DNA from: CAWGHZ01 sp963775315
GTDB taxonomy: Bacteria; Pseudomonadota; Alphaproteobacteria; MPNO01; DASWLB01
Assembly (NCBI GenBank): GCA_963775315.1
Contig: CAVZIN010000010.1
Location: forward strand, 62,001 to 126,000
Reading direction: 5' to 3'
DNA: 64,000 nucleotides
The notes beneath the pieces are model-generated. The model was not told the origin of the DNA. It saw nothing but the letters and a program-made list of their open reading frames with translations, and made no database searches. A program made the position numbers and the translations under genes. Shown in pieces: positions 19,414 through 28,884 of this stretch. The stretch's first letter is position 1; every line of letters starts with the position of its first letter.

Positions 19414-20178
19414 CTAATCCCGCACCGCGAAAGCGAGGTAGTTGACCGAAACGTCGCGGGCGAGGCGCCAGTCGTCGGCGGCGGGGTCGTAGCCGAGGCC
19501 GGCGAGGTCGGCGAGGCGGAAGCCGTTCGCCGCCAGGTCGCGGGCAAGCTCGGACGGGCGGACGAATTTGCGCCATTGGTGGGTGCCGACCGGAAGCCAG
19601 CGCAGCACGTACTCGGCCCCCAGCACCGCCATGACGAAGGCGCGCGGCGTGCGGTTGAGGGTCGAGAGGGCGAGCCCGCCACCCGGCGCCACCAGCGCGC
19701 ACAGCGCGGCGACGAAGGCGGCCCGGTCGGCCGTGTGCTCGACCACCTCGAGCGACACGACGACGTCGTACGCCTCACCGGCCTCGGCCAGCGCCTCGGC
19801 GCTGGTCACCCGGTAATCGATGGCAAGCTCCTCGCCCGCCGCATGGGCCCGCGCCGCCTCGACCCCCGCCTCGACCGCGTCGATGCCGGTGACCGCCGCG
19901 CCGAGCCGGGCCAGCGGCTCGCAGAGCAGCCCGCCGCCGCAGCCCACGTCGAGGATCCGGAGGCCGGAGAGCGGGCGCGGCCTTCGCGCATCGCGGCTGA
20001 ACCGGGCGCACAGCGCGTCGCGCAGCCATTGCAGCCGGGCGGGGTTGATGCGGTGAAGGGGGCGGAACGGCCCCTCCGGGTCCCACCACTCGTCGGCAAG
20101 CGCGGCGAAGCGCGCCGCCTCGTCGCGGTCGAGGGACGGGTCGGGCGCGCGCCGGGCTGGCGGGGTTGCCTCTGCCAT
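19414..20178 (-). CDS. ubiG: Ubiquinone biosynthesis O-methyltransferase
   Basis: A 254-residue class I SAM methyltransferase. The glycine-rich SAM loop ILDVGCGGGLLCEPLARLGA follows an N-terminal segment (FAALADEWWDPEGPFRPLH) that is diagnostic of UbiG. Motif VSLEVVEHTAD and the C-terminal TLNRTP/GTHQWRKF stretch also match. It catalyses both O-methylation steps in ubiquinone synthesis. It is transcribed divergently from lysC, a neighbour pairing often seen in alphaproteobacteria. Confidence 0.94.
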   Translation of the reverse strand: MAEATPPARRAPDPSLDRDEAARFAALADEWWDPEGPFRPLHRINPARLQWLRDALCARFSRDARRPRPLSGLRILDVGCGGGLLCEPLARLGAAVTGIDAVEAGVEAARAHAAGEELAIDYRVTSAEALAEAGEAYDVVVSLEVVEHTADRAAFVAALCALVAPGGGLALSTLNRTPRAFVMAVLGAEYVLRWLPVGTHQWRKFVRPSELARDLAANGFRLADLAGLGYDPAADDWRLARDVSVNYLAFAVRD

Positions 20179-20289
20179 CGGGGCCGGAGTATGTATGCGC
20201 CCGCCCCGCGCGGCAACCGGCCCCGCCCCGGCTTGACGCCGAACCCGGGCTTCGGCCCGGACCGGCCGGCGCCGGGCACGGGGAGCAGA

Positions 20290-21510
20290 ATGGCGCGTCT
20301 CGTCCATAAGTTCGGCGGCACTTCGGTCGCCAATCTTGAGCGCATCCGCGAATCGGCGAAGCGGGTGAAGGCCGCCGTGGACGCGGGCGACGAGGTGACG
20401 GTCGTGGTCTCGGCGATGGCGGGCGCCACCAACCAGCTCGTCAAATGGACTTTGGAGGCCGCCCGGCTGCACGACGCGCGCGAGTACGACGCCGTCGTCG
20501 CCTCGGGCGAGCAGGTGACCAGCGGGCTGATGGCGATCGTGCTGCAGACGATGGGGGTGGACGCGCGCTCATGGCAGGGCTGGCAGATCCCGATCCGCAC
20601 CGACGGCGCCCACGGCCGCGCCCGCATCGAGGCGATCGAGACCGAGGAGCTGGAGCGGCGCCTCGCGATCGGCCAGGTGCCGGTGGTCGCCGGCTTCCAG
20701 GGGCTGGGGCCGGACAACCGCATCACCACGCTCGGTCGCGGCGGCTCGGACACCTCCGCCGTTGCGCTCGCCGCCGCGCTCAAGGCCGACCGCTGCGACA
20801 TCTACACTGACGTGGACGGGGTCTATACATGCGATCCGGGCATCGTTGCCAAGGCGCGCAAGCTCGATAAAATCACTTACGAGGAAATGCTGGAGCTCGC
20901 CTCGCAGGGCGCGAAGGTGCTGCAGACCCGCTCGGTCGAGCTGGCGATGAACTACGGGGTGCGGGTACAGGTACTGTCCTCGTTCACCGACAAGCCGGGC
21001 ACGCTGGTCGTCGACGAGGAGGAGATCGTGGAGAAGGAAGTCCTGTCCGGCATCGCCTACAGCCGGGACGAGGCCAAGATCACGCTGGTCGGCGTCGCCG
21101 ACCGGCCGGGCGTCGCCGCGACGATCTTCGGATCGCTGGCCGATAGCTCGATCAACGTCGACATGATCGTCCAGAACGTGTCGGAGGACGGCAAGACCAC
21201 GGGCATGACCTTTACCGTGGGCAAGGCCGACCTCGACCGCGCCGTCGCCACGCTGGAGGCGAAGCGCGCCGAGATCGGCTACGGGCGCATCGTCCACGAC
21301 CCCAACGTGGTCAAGATCTCGGTGATCGGCGTCGGCATGCGGAGCCACGCCGGCGTCGCCCAGCGCATGTTCCGCGCCCTGGCCGAAAAGGGCATCAACA
21401 TCCAGGTCATCTCGACCTCCGAGATCAAGGTGAGCGTCCTGGTCGCCGAGGAATACACCGAGCTGGCGCTGCGCTCGCTGCACACCGCGTACGGGCTCGA
21501 CGCCACCTAG
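20290..21510 (+). CDS. lysC: Aspartate kinase
   Basis: A 406-residue monofunctional aspartokinase. Lys motif KFGGTS lies at residues 7-12, the kinase core contains LGRGGSDTSAVALA and DIYTDVDGVYTCDP, and two C-terminal ACT domains follow (VGVADRPGVAATIFG; VIGVGMRSHAGVAQRMF). It phosphorylates aspartate at the head of the Lys/Thr/Met pathway, and the ACT domains imply end-product feedback. A GGGAGC ribosome site precedes the ATG. It leads a rightward run with a nitronate monooxygenase and ptsP. Confidence 0.96.
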   Translation: MARLVHKFGGTSVANLERIRESAKRVKAAVDAGDEVTVVVSAMAGATNQLVKWTLEAARLHDAREYDAVVASGEQVTSGLMAIVLQTMGVDARSWQGWQIPIRTDGAHGRARIEAIETEELERRLAIGQVPVVAGFQGLGPDNRITTLGRGGSDTSAVALAAALKADRCDIYTDVDGVYTCDPGIVAKARKLDKITYEEMLELASQGAKVLQTRSVELAMNYGVRVQVLSSFTDKPGTLVVDEEEIVEKEVLSGIAYSRDEAKITLVGVADRPGVAATIFGSLADSSINVDMIVQNVSEDGKTTGMTFTVGKADLDRAVATLEAKRAEIGYGRIVHDPNVVKISVIGVGMRSHAGVAQRMFRALAEKGINIQVISTSEIKVSVLVAEEYTELALRSLHTAYGLDAT

Positions 21511-21534
21511 GCGCGAGCGGGAGAGACCGCCCCG

Positions 21535-22566
21535 ATGGACCGAAGAGAGGCCGAAGCGCGCCTCGATGCGCTGTGGCGGCGCGGCCGGGAGTTCCTGGGC
21601 GTGCGCTACGCCATCATGGGCGGCGCCATGACCTGGGTGTCGGAGCGCCACCTGGTGGCCGCGCTGTCGAACGGCGGCGGGTTCGGGGTGATCGCCTGCG
21701 GCTCGATGGAGCCCGACCAGCTCGCCGCCGAGATAGACGGGACGTTCGCGCTGACCGACAAGCCATTCGGCGTCAACCTCATCATCATGCACCCGGCGCT
21801 GGACGCGCTGATCGACGTCTGCCTCGCACGCAAGGTGAGCCACGTGGTGCTGGCGGGCGGCATGCCGTCGTCGAAATCCATCGCCCGGGTGAAGGGGGGC
21901 GGCGCCAAGTGCATCTGCTTCGCGCCAGCGCTCGCCATCGCGCGCCGGCTGGTGAAGTCGGGCGCCGACGCCATCGTCATCGAGGGCGCCGAGGCGGGCG
22001 GCCATATCGGCCCGGTCTCGACCAGCGTGCTGGCGCAGGAGATCCTTCCCAACCTGCGCGAGGTGCCGGTCTTCGTCGCCGGCGGGATCGGGCGCGGCGA
22101 GGCGATCGTCGCCTATCTGGAAATGGGCGCTGCCGGTTGCCAGCTTGGCACGCGCTTCGCCTGCGTTTCCGAGTCCATTGCCCATCCGAAGTTCAAGGAG
22201 GCGTTCTTCCGCGCCGCCGCGCGCGACGCGGTGCCGTCGGTGCAGCTCGACCCCCAATTCCCGGTGATCCCGGTGCGCGCGCTGCAGAATAAGGCGACCC
22301 GGCTTTTCGCCGACACCCAGCGCGACGTGATCGAGTGCTACCGCAAGGGCGAGCTGAAGCTGGAGGACGCCCAGCTCCTGATCGAGCGGTTCTGGGCCGG
22401 CGCGCTGCGCCGCGCGGTGATCGAGGGCGACGTCGAGAACGGCTCGCTGATGGCGGGCCAGTCGGTCGGCATGGTGTCCGGCGAGCGCCCGGCCGCCGAG
22501 GTGATCGACGAGCTGGTGGAACAGGCGATCTCCGCGCTCGCGGCGCGCGAAGCCGCCGAGGTTTAG
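21535..22566 (+). CDS. Nitronate monooxygenase (2-nitropropane dioxygenase-like, FMN)
   Basis: A 343-residue TIM-barrel flavoprotein. FMN-phosphate-binding loops are visible as GAEAGGHIGP and VFVAGGIGRG. The AIMGGAMTWVSERHLVAALS start matches the NMO/2-NPD family, which oxidises alkyl nitronates using FMN and O2. Related proteins include FabK-like enoyl reductases, but the short length and AGGHIGP motif favour the nitronate group. It lies 24 bp after lysC and ends one base pair from ptsP, so co-transcription is likely. In related genomes it seems to be a conserved passenger of this operon. Confidence 0.87.
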   Translation: MDRREAEARLDALWRRGREFLGVRYAIMGGAMTWVSERHLVAALSNGGGFGVIACGSMEPDQLAAEIDGTFALTDKPFGVNLIIMHPALDALIDVCLARKVSHVVLAGGMPSSKSIARVKGGGAKCICFAPALAIARRLVKSGADAIVIEGAEAGGHIGPVSTSVLAQEILPNLREVPVFVAGGIGRGEAIVAYLEMGAAGCQLGTRFACVSESIAHPKFKEAFFRAAARDAVPSVQLDPQFPVIPVRALQNKATRLFADTQRDVIECYRKGELKLEDAQLLIERFWAGALRRAVIEGDVENGSLMAGQSVGMVSGERPAAEVIDELVEQAISALAAREAAEV

Positions 22567-22568
22567 AC

Positions 22569-24848
22569 ATGGCGCTCCGGGCCGCCTCAAGTCCCCGGCG
22601 TACCCTCCGGCGGATACGCGAGGTCATGGCGGGACAGGGCACCGCCCAGTCCCGCCTCGACCGGCTGGTGCAGATCATCGCGGTCGAGATGGTGGCCGAA
22701 GTGTGCTCGGCCTACGTCATGCGCGCGGGTCAGGTGCTGGAGCTGTTCGCGACCGAGGGCCTCAACCCGTCCGCGGTGCACCAGACCCGCCTTCGGGTCG
22801 GCGAAGGCCTGGTGGGCGACATCGCCGCCCGCGCCCGGCCGCTCAACCTGCCCGAGGCGCAGTCGCACCCGCTGTTCGCCTACCGGCCAGAAACGGGCGA
22901 GGAGATCTACCACTCGTTCCTCGGCGTGCCGATCGTGCGCGGCGGCCGGGTCCGCGGCGTGCTGGTGGTACAGAATCGCACCCAGCGCCACTACTCCGAC
23001 GAGGAGGTGGAGGCGCTGGAGATCATCTCGATGGTGCTGGCCGAGTTGATCGCCGGCGGCGAGCTGATTGCGCGCGAGGAGCACGCGCCGTCGCAGGGCA
23101 ACGCCGTGCTGCCGGTCAGGCTCGAAGGGCTCTCGATCAACGGCGGGGTGGCGATGGGCGAGGCGGTGCTGCACACGCCGCGCGTCTCGATCACGCAGCT
23201 TCTCGCCGACGACCCGGAGGCCGAGCTCGCCAAGCTGTCCGAGGCGGTGGCGGCGATGCATTCGGCGCTCGACGCCATGATCGAGCGCTCCAACCTCGCC
23301 CAGCGCGGCGAGCACCGCGAGGTGCTGGAGGCCTACCGCATGTTCGCCGAAGATCGCGGCTGGCTGCGCCGGATCCGCGAGGCGATCAACGGCGGCCTTA
23401 CCGTCGAGGCGGCCGTGCAGAAGGTCGAGGAGGACACGCGCGCCCGCATGGCCGAAGTGACCGACCCGGTCCTGAGAGAGCGGCTGGCCGACCTGGAGGA
23501 CCTGTCGCGCCGGCTGATGGGCCACCTGATGGGCGCCGCGCACACGGTGGACCGGCACGACATGCCGGCCGACGTGATCCTGCTCGCCCGCACGATGGGG
23601 CCGGCCGAGCTGCTGGACTACCAGCGGTTCGGGCTGCGCGCCGTCGTGCTGGAGGAGGGCTCGGCCGAGTCGCACGTCGCCATCATCGCGCGCGCGCTCG
23701 ACATCCCGATGGTGGGCCAGGTCAAGGGGCTGCTCTCCTCGATCGACCCGCACGACCCGATCATCGTCGACGCCGACAACGGCGCCGTGTTCGTCCGTCC
23801 CGGAGAGGACATCCGCGAGACGGTGGCGGAAAGCATGCGGAACCGCGCGGCGCGGCGCGCCCGCTATGCCGCGATGCGCGACGTGCCGGCGGTGACGCGC
23901 GACGGCGAGCGCATCCGGCTCTGCATCAACGCGGGGCTCCTGATCGATCTGCGCACGCTGGACGAAAGCGGCGCCGACGGGATCGGGCTGTTCCGCACCG
24001 AGATCCCCTTCATGGTGCAGTCGGAGTTTCCCGACGTCGCCGCCCAGACCCGCATCTATGGCGAGGTGCTGGAGCTCGCCGGCGCGAAGCCGGTCCTGTT
24101 CCGCACGCTCGACATCGGCGCCGACAAGCGCCTGCCCTATGTCGACGGCACCGTCGACGAGACCAACCCCGCCCTCGGCTGGCGCGCCATCCGCATCGCG
24201 CTCGACCGGCCGATGATGCTGCGCCACCAGCTTCGTGCGCTGATCCGCGCCGCCGCCGGGATCGAGCTGCACGTCATGTTCCCGATGGTGACCGAGGTCG
24301 CCGAGTTCGACATGGCGCGCGAGATCTTCGATCTGGAGCTCGCCCGCGCCCGGCGCGACGGAAGCGCCGGGCCGAGCGCGGTCCAAATCGGCTCGATGCT
24401 CGAGGTGCCCTCGCTGATCTGGCAGCTTCCGGCGCTGCTCGACCGGATCGACTTCCTGTCCGTCGGCTCGAACGACCTGTTCCAGTACGCCTTCGCCATC
24501 GACCGGGGCGATCCGCGCCTCGCCCAGCGCTACGACGCGCTCGCACCGGCGTCGCTCACCATGCTGCGCGAGGTGGTGGCGCGCTGCGCCGAGACCGGCG
24601 TCGCGCTCTCGATCTGCGGCGAGATGGCCTCGCGCCCGCTCGACGCCATGGCGCTGGTCGGCATCGGCTTCCGCACGCTTTCGGTCAACCCGACGGCCGT
24701 GGGGCGGGTCAAGACCATGATCCGGAGCGTCTCGGCCGGCCCCCTCGGCGCCTACCTGGCGACACAGATCCACGGCCCCGACCGGAGCCTGCGCCAGAAA
24801 CTGCGCGCCTTCGCCGGCGACCATGGCGTGGTGCTGGAAGACGGGTGA
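22569..24848 (+). CDS. ptsP: Phosphoenolpyruvate-protein phosphotransferase PtsP (EI-Ntr)
   Basis: A 759-residue EI of the nitrogen PTS. An N-terminal GAF domain covers about residues 25-160 (VEMVAEVCSAYVMRAGQV; VGEGLVGDIAARA). Next come the EI helical domain, the phosphohistidine domain with H369 in SAESHVAIIARALDIP, and the PEP-binding barrel (DGIGLFRTEIPFM, VGSNDLFQYAFA, SICGEMAS). It passes phosphate from PEP to NPr and IIA-Ntr, linking nitrogen and carbon status to metabolism and to (p)ppGpp. The other Ntr-PTS components are not in this window. Confidence 0.95.
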   Translation: MALRAASSPRRTLRRIREVMAGQGTAQSRLDRLVQIIAVEMVAEVCSAYVMRAGQVLELFATEGLNPSAVHQTRLRVGEGLVGDIAARARPLNLPEAQSHPLFAYRPETGEEIYHSFLGVPIVRGGRVRGVLVVQNRTQRHYSDEEVEALEIISMVLAELIAGGELIAREEHAPSQGNAVLPVRLEGLSINGGVAMGEAVLHTPRVSITQLLADDPEAELAKLSEAVAAMHSALDAMIERSNLAQRGEHREVLEAYRMFAEDRGWLRRIREAINGGLTVEAAVQKVEEDTRARMAEVTDPVLRERLADLEDLSRRLMGHLMGAAHTVDRHDMPADVILLARTMGPAELLDYQRFGLRAVVLEEGSAESHVAIIARALDIPMVGQVKGLLSSIDPHDPIIVDADNGAVFVRPGEDIRETVAESMRNRAARRARYAAMRDVPAVTRDGERIRLCINAGLLIDLRTLDESGADGIGLFRTEIPFMVQSEFPDVAAQTRIYGEVLELAGAKPVLFRTLDIGADKRLPYVDGTVDETNPALGWRAIRIALDRPMMLRHQLRALIRAAAGIELHVMFPMVTEVAEFDMAREIFDLELARARRDGSAGPSAVQIGSMLEVPSLIWQLPALLDRIDFLSVGSNDLFQYAFAIDRGDPRLAQRYDALAPASLTMLREVVARCAETGVALSICGEMASRPLDAMALVGIGFRTLSVNPTAVGRVKTMIRSVSAGPLGAYLATQIHGPDRSLRQKLRAFAGDHGVVLEDG

Positions 24849-24862
24849 TTCCCTCGTCTTCG

Positions 24863-24892
24863 TTGATTTGCACGGCAAAACGCTGATACTAC
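24863..24892 (+). promoter_or_regulatory. Weak candidate promoter upstream of the RodZ-like gene
   Basis: TTGATT, an 18-bp spacer and TACTAC lie in the 135-bp gap after ptsP. This is the only AT-richer patch there. The hexamers match poorly, so it is tentative. Confidence 0.3.
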
Positions 24893-24983
24893 TTGATCCG
24901 AGGGGAGCGGCGCGTGGCGCCGCCGGGGCCGGCGACGCCGGTGACCGGTCCGAGCGGCCATAGCGCCGGGACGGGCGAGAGCA

Positions 24984-26336
24984 GTGGGTGCAAGGACGAA
25001 AGACTTGGAACGGCCCGGCCAGCAGGGTCCGTTGACCGCGCACACGGACGCCGCCGAGGCGCTCGAGCTGGGCGCGACCCTGCGCGACGCCCGCCTCTCC
25101 CACCGGCGCGAGCTGGCCGATGTCGCCGCCGAGCTTCGCATCCGCGAGCAGTATCTCAAAGCGATCGAGGAAGGGCGCCTCGCCGACCTGCCGGGCACCA
25201 CCTACGCCTTCGGGTTCGTCCGAGCCTATGCCGAATATCTGGGGCTGAACGCGGGGGACATCGCCCGCCGCTTCCGCGAGGCGGCCGGCGGCGGGGCGGG
25301 GCAGCTCAACCTCGTGCTGCCCTCGCCGGTGGCCGAAGGCCGCATGCCGACCGGCGCGATCCTGCTGGTCGCCGCCATCATCGCGCTCGGCGCCTATGGC
25401 GGCTGGTACTACCTTTCCACCCAGGGCCGCGACGCCGGACAGATGATCGCCGCCCTGCCCGACCGGATCGAGGCGCTGATCCATCGCGAAAGCGCCCCCG
25501 ACACCGCGCCTCCTTCCATGCCGCCGCCTCTGGCGGCGCCCCCCGCTTCTGTTCCCGCCCCGGCCGCCGCGTCCGTCCCGCCGGCAGCGGGAGGGGACGT
25601 GCCTTCTGCTGCCCCCGCGCCGGCCGCCGCCCCGGCCTCGGCCGACAGCACGGCCGCCGCGCCCCCCGCCTTGCCGGCCGTCTCCGTGCCTTTGACTCCC
25701 GAAACGACCCAGGCGCCCACGGCGCCGACGGAACCCCCTGCCGCGGCCGCCCCGGCCGAGCCGGACGAGGATTCGGCCCCGCAGCCGCCCGAGCGCATCG
25801 ATGCGGCGGTCCCGCCCGCCACGGCAACGCCGATGCCGGCCGAAGCCCCCGTCGCCACGGCCCCGGTGGCGGCACCGATCGTCGCGCGGCCGGCCGCCAC
25901 GCCCGAGCGCAGCGTAACGGTCGAGCGCTTGCCGCCGCGTCCGCCGGCCAAACCGGACGTCGGCGCGGCAGCGTCTTCCGCCCCGCCCCCGCCGCCTGCG
26001 CCACCGATCGCGACCGCCGAGGCCGTGCCGCCGCCGCCCGCCCCGCCCGCCACCTCGCCGCACGACATCGTGCTGGTCGCCAATTCCGACAGCTGGGTCG
26101 AATTGCAGGGCCCGACCGGCGACCGCATCTATTCCCGCGTGCTGCGCGCGGGCGAGCGCTACGAGGTGCCGAACGAGACCGGGCTTACCATGATGACCGG
26201 CAATGCCGGCGGCCTGCAGGTGATCGTCGACGGCAAGACGGCGCCGTCGCTGGGCGCCATCGGCGCGGTGCGCCGCGACATTCCGCTCGACCCCGTGCGG
26301 CTTCTGGCCGGCACCGCCGTTCCACCTCAGCCTTAG
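24984..26336 (+). CDS. RodZ-like cytoskeletal HTH membrane protein
   Basis: A 450-residue GTG-start bitopic protein. A cytoplasmic HTH_25 domain spans about 30-100 (GATLRDARLSHRRELADVAA; IREQYLKAIEEGRLADLPG). One TM helix lies at about 123-143. A 190-residue Pro/Ala-rich periplasmic linker follows, and a C-terminal DUF4115 domain starts near residue 358 (HDIVLVANSDSWVELQG). This order matches RodZ, which links MreB to the cell-wall elongation machinery. The linker is longer and more proline-rich than usual. It sits 27 bp before hisS, a common neighbour. Confidence 0.85.
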   Translation: MGARTKDLERPGQQGPLTAHTDAAEALELGATLRDARLSHRRELADVAAELRIREQYLKAIEEGRLADLPGTTYAFGFVRAYAEYLGLNAGDIARRFREAAGGGAGQLNLVLPSPVAEGRMPTGAILLVAAIIALGAYGGWYYLSTQGRDAGQMIAALPDRIEALIHRESAPDTAPPSMPPPLAAPPASVPAPAAASVPPAAGGDVPSAAPAPAAAPASADSTAAAPPALPAVSVPLTPETTQAPTAPTEPPAAAAPAEPDEDSAPQPPERIDAAVPPATATPMPAEAPVATAPVAAPIVARPAATPERSVTVERLPPRPPAKPDVGAAASSAPPPPPAPPIATAEAVPPPPAPPATSPHDIVLVANSDSWVELQGPTGDRIYSRVLRAGERYEVPNETGLTMMTGNAGGLQVIVDGKTAPSLGAIGAVRRDIPLDPVRLLAGTAVPPQP

Positions 26337-26363
26337 CGGCCGCTGGCCCGAAGAGGAGTTTCC

Positions 26364-27605
26364 GTGGCCGCACTGAAGCCGGTCCGTGGCACCCATGACA
26401 TTCTGGCCGAGGATGCGCGCCGCTTCCGCCGCATCGTCGACGCGGCGCGCGCGATCGCCGCGCGGTACGGCTATGACGAGGTGGCGACCCCCATTTTCGA
26501 GCTGACCGAGGTGTTCCAGCGCACGCTGGGCGACACGTCGGACATCGTCACCAAGGAAATGTACTCCTTCACCGACAAGGGCGGCGACGCGATCACCCTG
26601 CGGCCGGAGGGCACGGCCGGCATCGCCCGCGCGGTGATCTCCGGCGGGCTCGCCCAGGAGGCGCCGCTCAAGTTCTTCTATTCCGGCCCGATGTTCCGCT
26701 ACGAGCGGCCACAGAAGGGGCGGCTCCGCCAGTTCCACCAGATCGGGGTCGAGTTGATCGGCGTGGCCGAGCCCGCGGGCGACGTCGAGGTGATCGCGCT
26801 TGGCGCCGCCATCCTCGCCGCGTTCGGGCTGAAGGACCAGGTGACGCTGGAGCTCAACACGCTCGGCAACGCGCCGAGCCGCGCCGCCTACCGCTCGCGG
26901 CTGGTCGAGTATCTCGACGCGCGGCGCGACCGCCTGTCGGACGACAGCCTGCGCCGGCTGGACCACAACCCGCTGCGCATCCTCGATTCCAAGGATCCAG
27001 GCGACCGCGAGGTGATCGCCGACGCTCCGCTCCTGGAAAACAGCCTGGACGCCGATTCCGCGGCTTTTTTCGCCGCCGTGCGGTCGGGACTCGACGCGTT
27101 GGGCATCGCCTACACCGTGTCGCCCCGGCTCGTGCGCGGGCTCGACTACTACTGCCACACCGCCTTCGAGTTCACGACCCAGGCGCTGGGCGCGCAGGGC
27201 ACGGTGCTGGCCGGCGGGCGCTATGACGGGCTGATCTCGACCATGGGCGGGCCGGAGCTTCCCGGCGTCGGCTGGGCCGCCGGCATCGAGCGGCTGTCGA
27301 TGATGATCGAGGCGCCCACGGCGGCGCGCCCGGTCGCCGTCGTCCCGATCGGCGCGGCGGCGGAGACGAAGGCGCTGGTGCTGGCGGAAGGGCTGCGTAC
27401 TGCCGGGTTCGCGGTCGAGCTCGGCTATCGCGGCAACCTGAAGCGCCGGCTCGCGCGCGCCAACAAGCTGAACGCGCGGGCGGCGGTGATTCTGGGCGAG
27501 GACGAACTGGCGAAGGGCGCTGCCACGGTGCGCGACCTCGACAGCGGAACGCAGGACGAGGTGCCGCTCGACCGGCTGGCGGACCGCCTCGCCCCGTACC
27601 GCTAG
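26364..27605 (+). CDS. hisS: Histidine-tRNA ligase
   Basis: A 413-residue class II synthetase. Motif 1 precedes TPIFELTEVFQRTLGDTSD, motif 2 is FFYSGPMFRYERPQKGRLRQ (about 106-125) and motif 3 contains GVGWAAGIERL. The histidine-specific boxes LVRGLDYYCHTAFEF and AGGRYDGL are present. A C-terminal anticodon-binding domain covers the last 90 residues. The GTG start has GAGGAG upstream. It charges tRNA-His in the cytoplasm. Confidence 0.96.
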   Translation: MAALKPVRGTHDILAEDARRFRRIVDAARAIAARYGYDEVATPIFELTEVFQRTLGDTSDIVTKEMYSFTDKGGDAITLRPEGTAGIARAVISGGLAQEAPLKFFYSGPMFRYERPQKGRLRQFHQIGVELIGVAEPAGDVEVIALGAAILAAFGLKDQVTLELNTLGNAPSRAAYRSRLVEYLDARRDRLSDDSLRRLDHNPLRILDSKDPGDREVIADAPLLENSLDADSAAFFAAVRSGLDALGIAYTVSPRLVRGLDYYCHTAFEFTTQALGAQGTVLAGGRYDGLISTMGGPELPGVGWAAGIERLSMMIEAPTAARPVAVVPIGAAAETKALVLAEGLRTAGFAVELGYRGNLKRRLARANKLNARAAVILGEDELAKGAATVRDLDSGTQDEVPLDRLADRLAPYR

Positions 27606-27612
27606 CGGCGCC

Positions 27613-28884
27613 GTGCCCGCCGGGCCGAGCTTGCGGCCCCTGGTGGTCGGGGCCAACCACAGATCGTCCAGCGCGGCGACGCGCGAGGCCTTGTTCCTGG
27701 CCGAGAGCGCGGTGCCGGGTTTCCTCGACCGGCTGCGCGGCGCCGGGCTCGACCAGGCTGTGGTGATGTCGACCTGCGACCGGGTGGAGGTCCAGGCCGC
27801 CCACGCCGATCCCGACGCGGCCGCGCGCGTCGTGACCGCCCTGCTCGCCGAGAAGGGCGGGATGGACCCGGCGGCGCTCGCGCCCGAGCTCTACGTCCTC
27901 GCCGACGCCGAGGCCGTGCGGCACCTGTTCCGCGTGGCGGCGGCGCTCGACAGCCAGGTGGTAGGCGAAACCAACGTCGCCGGCCAGATGAAGGACGCGC
28001 ACCGCATGGCGGCCGAGCGCGGCATGACCGGCTCGGAGCTCGAATCCGTGCTGCAGGCCGCCTACGCGGCCTCGAAGCGGGTGCGGAGCGAGACCGCCAT
28101 CGGCGAGGGCGCGGTGTCGACCGCCGCCGCCGCCGTCGAAATCGCCCGCGAGGTGCATGGCGACCTGGCGCGCTGCGCCGCCCTCCTGATCGGCGGCGGC
28201 GAGATGGGCGCGCTGATCGCCGACCGGCTGCGCGCCTCCGGGCTCGGCCGGCTCACCGTCACCGCGCGCTCGGCGGCGCGGGCCGAGATGCTGGCGCGCC
28301 AGTGGTCCTGCCACCACGCGCCCTTTGCCGGGCTTGACGCCGCGCTGGCCGAGGCCGATATCGTCGTCGCGGCCCAGGCCGCCGGCGGCACGGTAGTGCG
28401 GGCCGACGCGATACGTGCCGCGCTGGCCCGCCGGCGCCAGCGGCCGGTCTACCTGATCGACGCCGCAGTGCCGGCCGACATCGACCCCGCCGCCGGCCGG
28501 CTCGACGGCGCGTTCCTCTACCATGTCGACGACTTGGAGGATTTGGCGCTGCGCGGCCTCGCGGGTCGCGACCGGGCGGCCGAGGAGGCGCGCGAGATCG
28601 TCGAGCGGGAGGTCGAGGCGTTCCTCGGCGACCGGGCCGGGCGGGCGGCGGCGCCGCTGGTCGCCGCGCTCCGCGCGCACTTCGCCGCCGCGCGCGACGC
28701 GGCGCTGGCCGAGGCGCGCGGCGACGCGGAACGGGCGACGCGGCTGATGATGAACCGGCTGCTGCACGAGCCGTCCTCCGCGCTGCGGCGAATTGCCGGG
28801 GCGGGAGCCGGTCCGGAGGCGGAGGCGCTGGTCCGGGCCCTGTTCGGGCTCGGCGAGACGTCGGACGAAGGAGAGAAAGAGTGA
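27613..28884 (+). CDS. hemA: Glutamyl-tRNA reductase
   Basis: A 423-residue enzyme with a GTG start seven bases after hisS. The catalytic Cys55 lies in VMSTCDRVEV, where most members read STCNR, so the residue after Cys is Asp instead of Asn. VVGETNVAGQMKDAHRMA and the NADPH-fold motif LIGGGEMGALIA match the family. It reduces glutamyl-tRNA to glutamate-1-semialdehyde, the first step of C5 haem synthesis. Many classical alphaproteobacteria instead use ALA synthase (also called HemA), so the C5 route is notable here. Its stop overlaps the prfA start (GTGA). Confidence 0.93.
   Translation: MPAGPSLRPLVVGANHRSSSAATREALFLAESAVPGFLDRLRGAGLDQAVVMSTCDRVEVQAAHADPDAAARVVTALLAEKGGMDPAALAPELYVLADAEAVRHLFRVAAALDSQVVGETNVAGQMKDAHRMAAERGMTGSELESVLQAAYAASKRVRSETAIGEGAVSTAAAAVEIAREVHGDLARCAALLIGGGEMGALIADRLRASGLGRLTVTARSAARAEMLARQWSCHHAPFAGLDAALAEADIVVAAQAAGGTVVRADAIRAALARRRQRPVYLIDAAVPADIDPAAGRLDGAFLYHVDDLEDLALRGLAGRDRAAEEAREIVEREVEAFLGDRAGRAAAPLVAALRAHFAAARDAALAEARGDAERATRLMMNRLLHEPSSALRRIAGAGAGPEAEALVRALFGLGETSDEGEKE

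Noticed and set aside
20946..21510. Internal start giving a separate aspartokinase beta subunit
   Set aside because: An in-frame ATG (MNYGVRV) exists near the ACT region, but no convincing ribosome site precedes it.
22587..27656. Very long minus-strand open frame (1689 codons) opposite ptsP, the rodZ-like gene and hisS
   Set aside because: Its protein is low-complexity His/Arg/Gly/Asp-rich sequence without domains, as expected from the antisense of high-GC genes, and the plus strand carries clear families.
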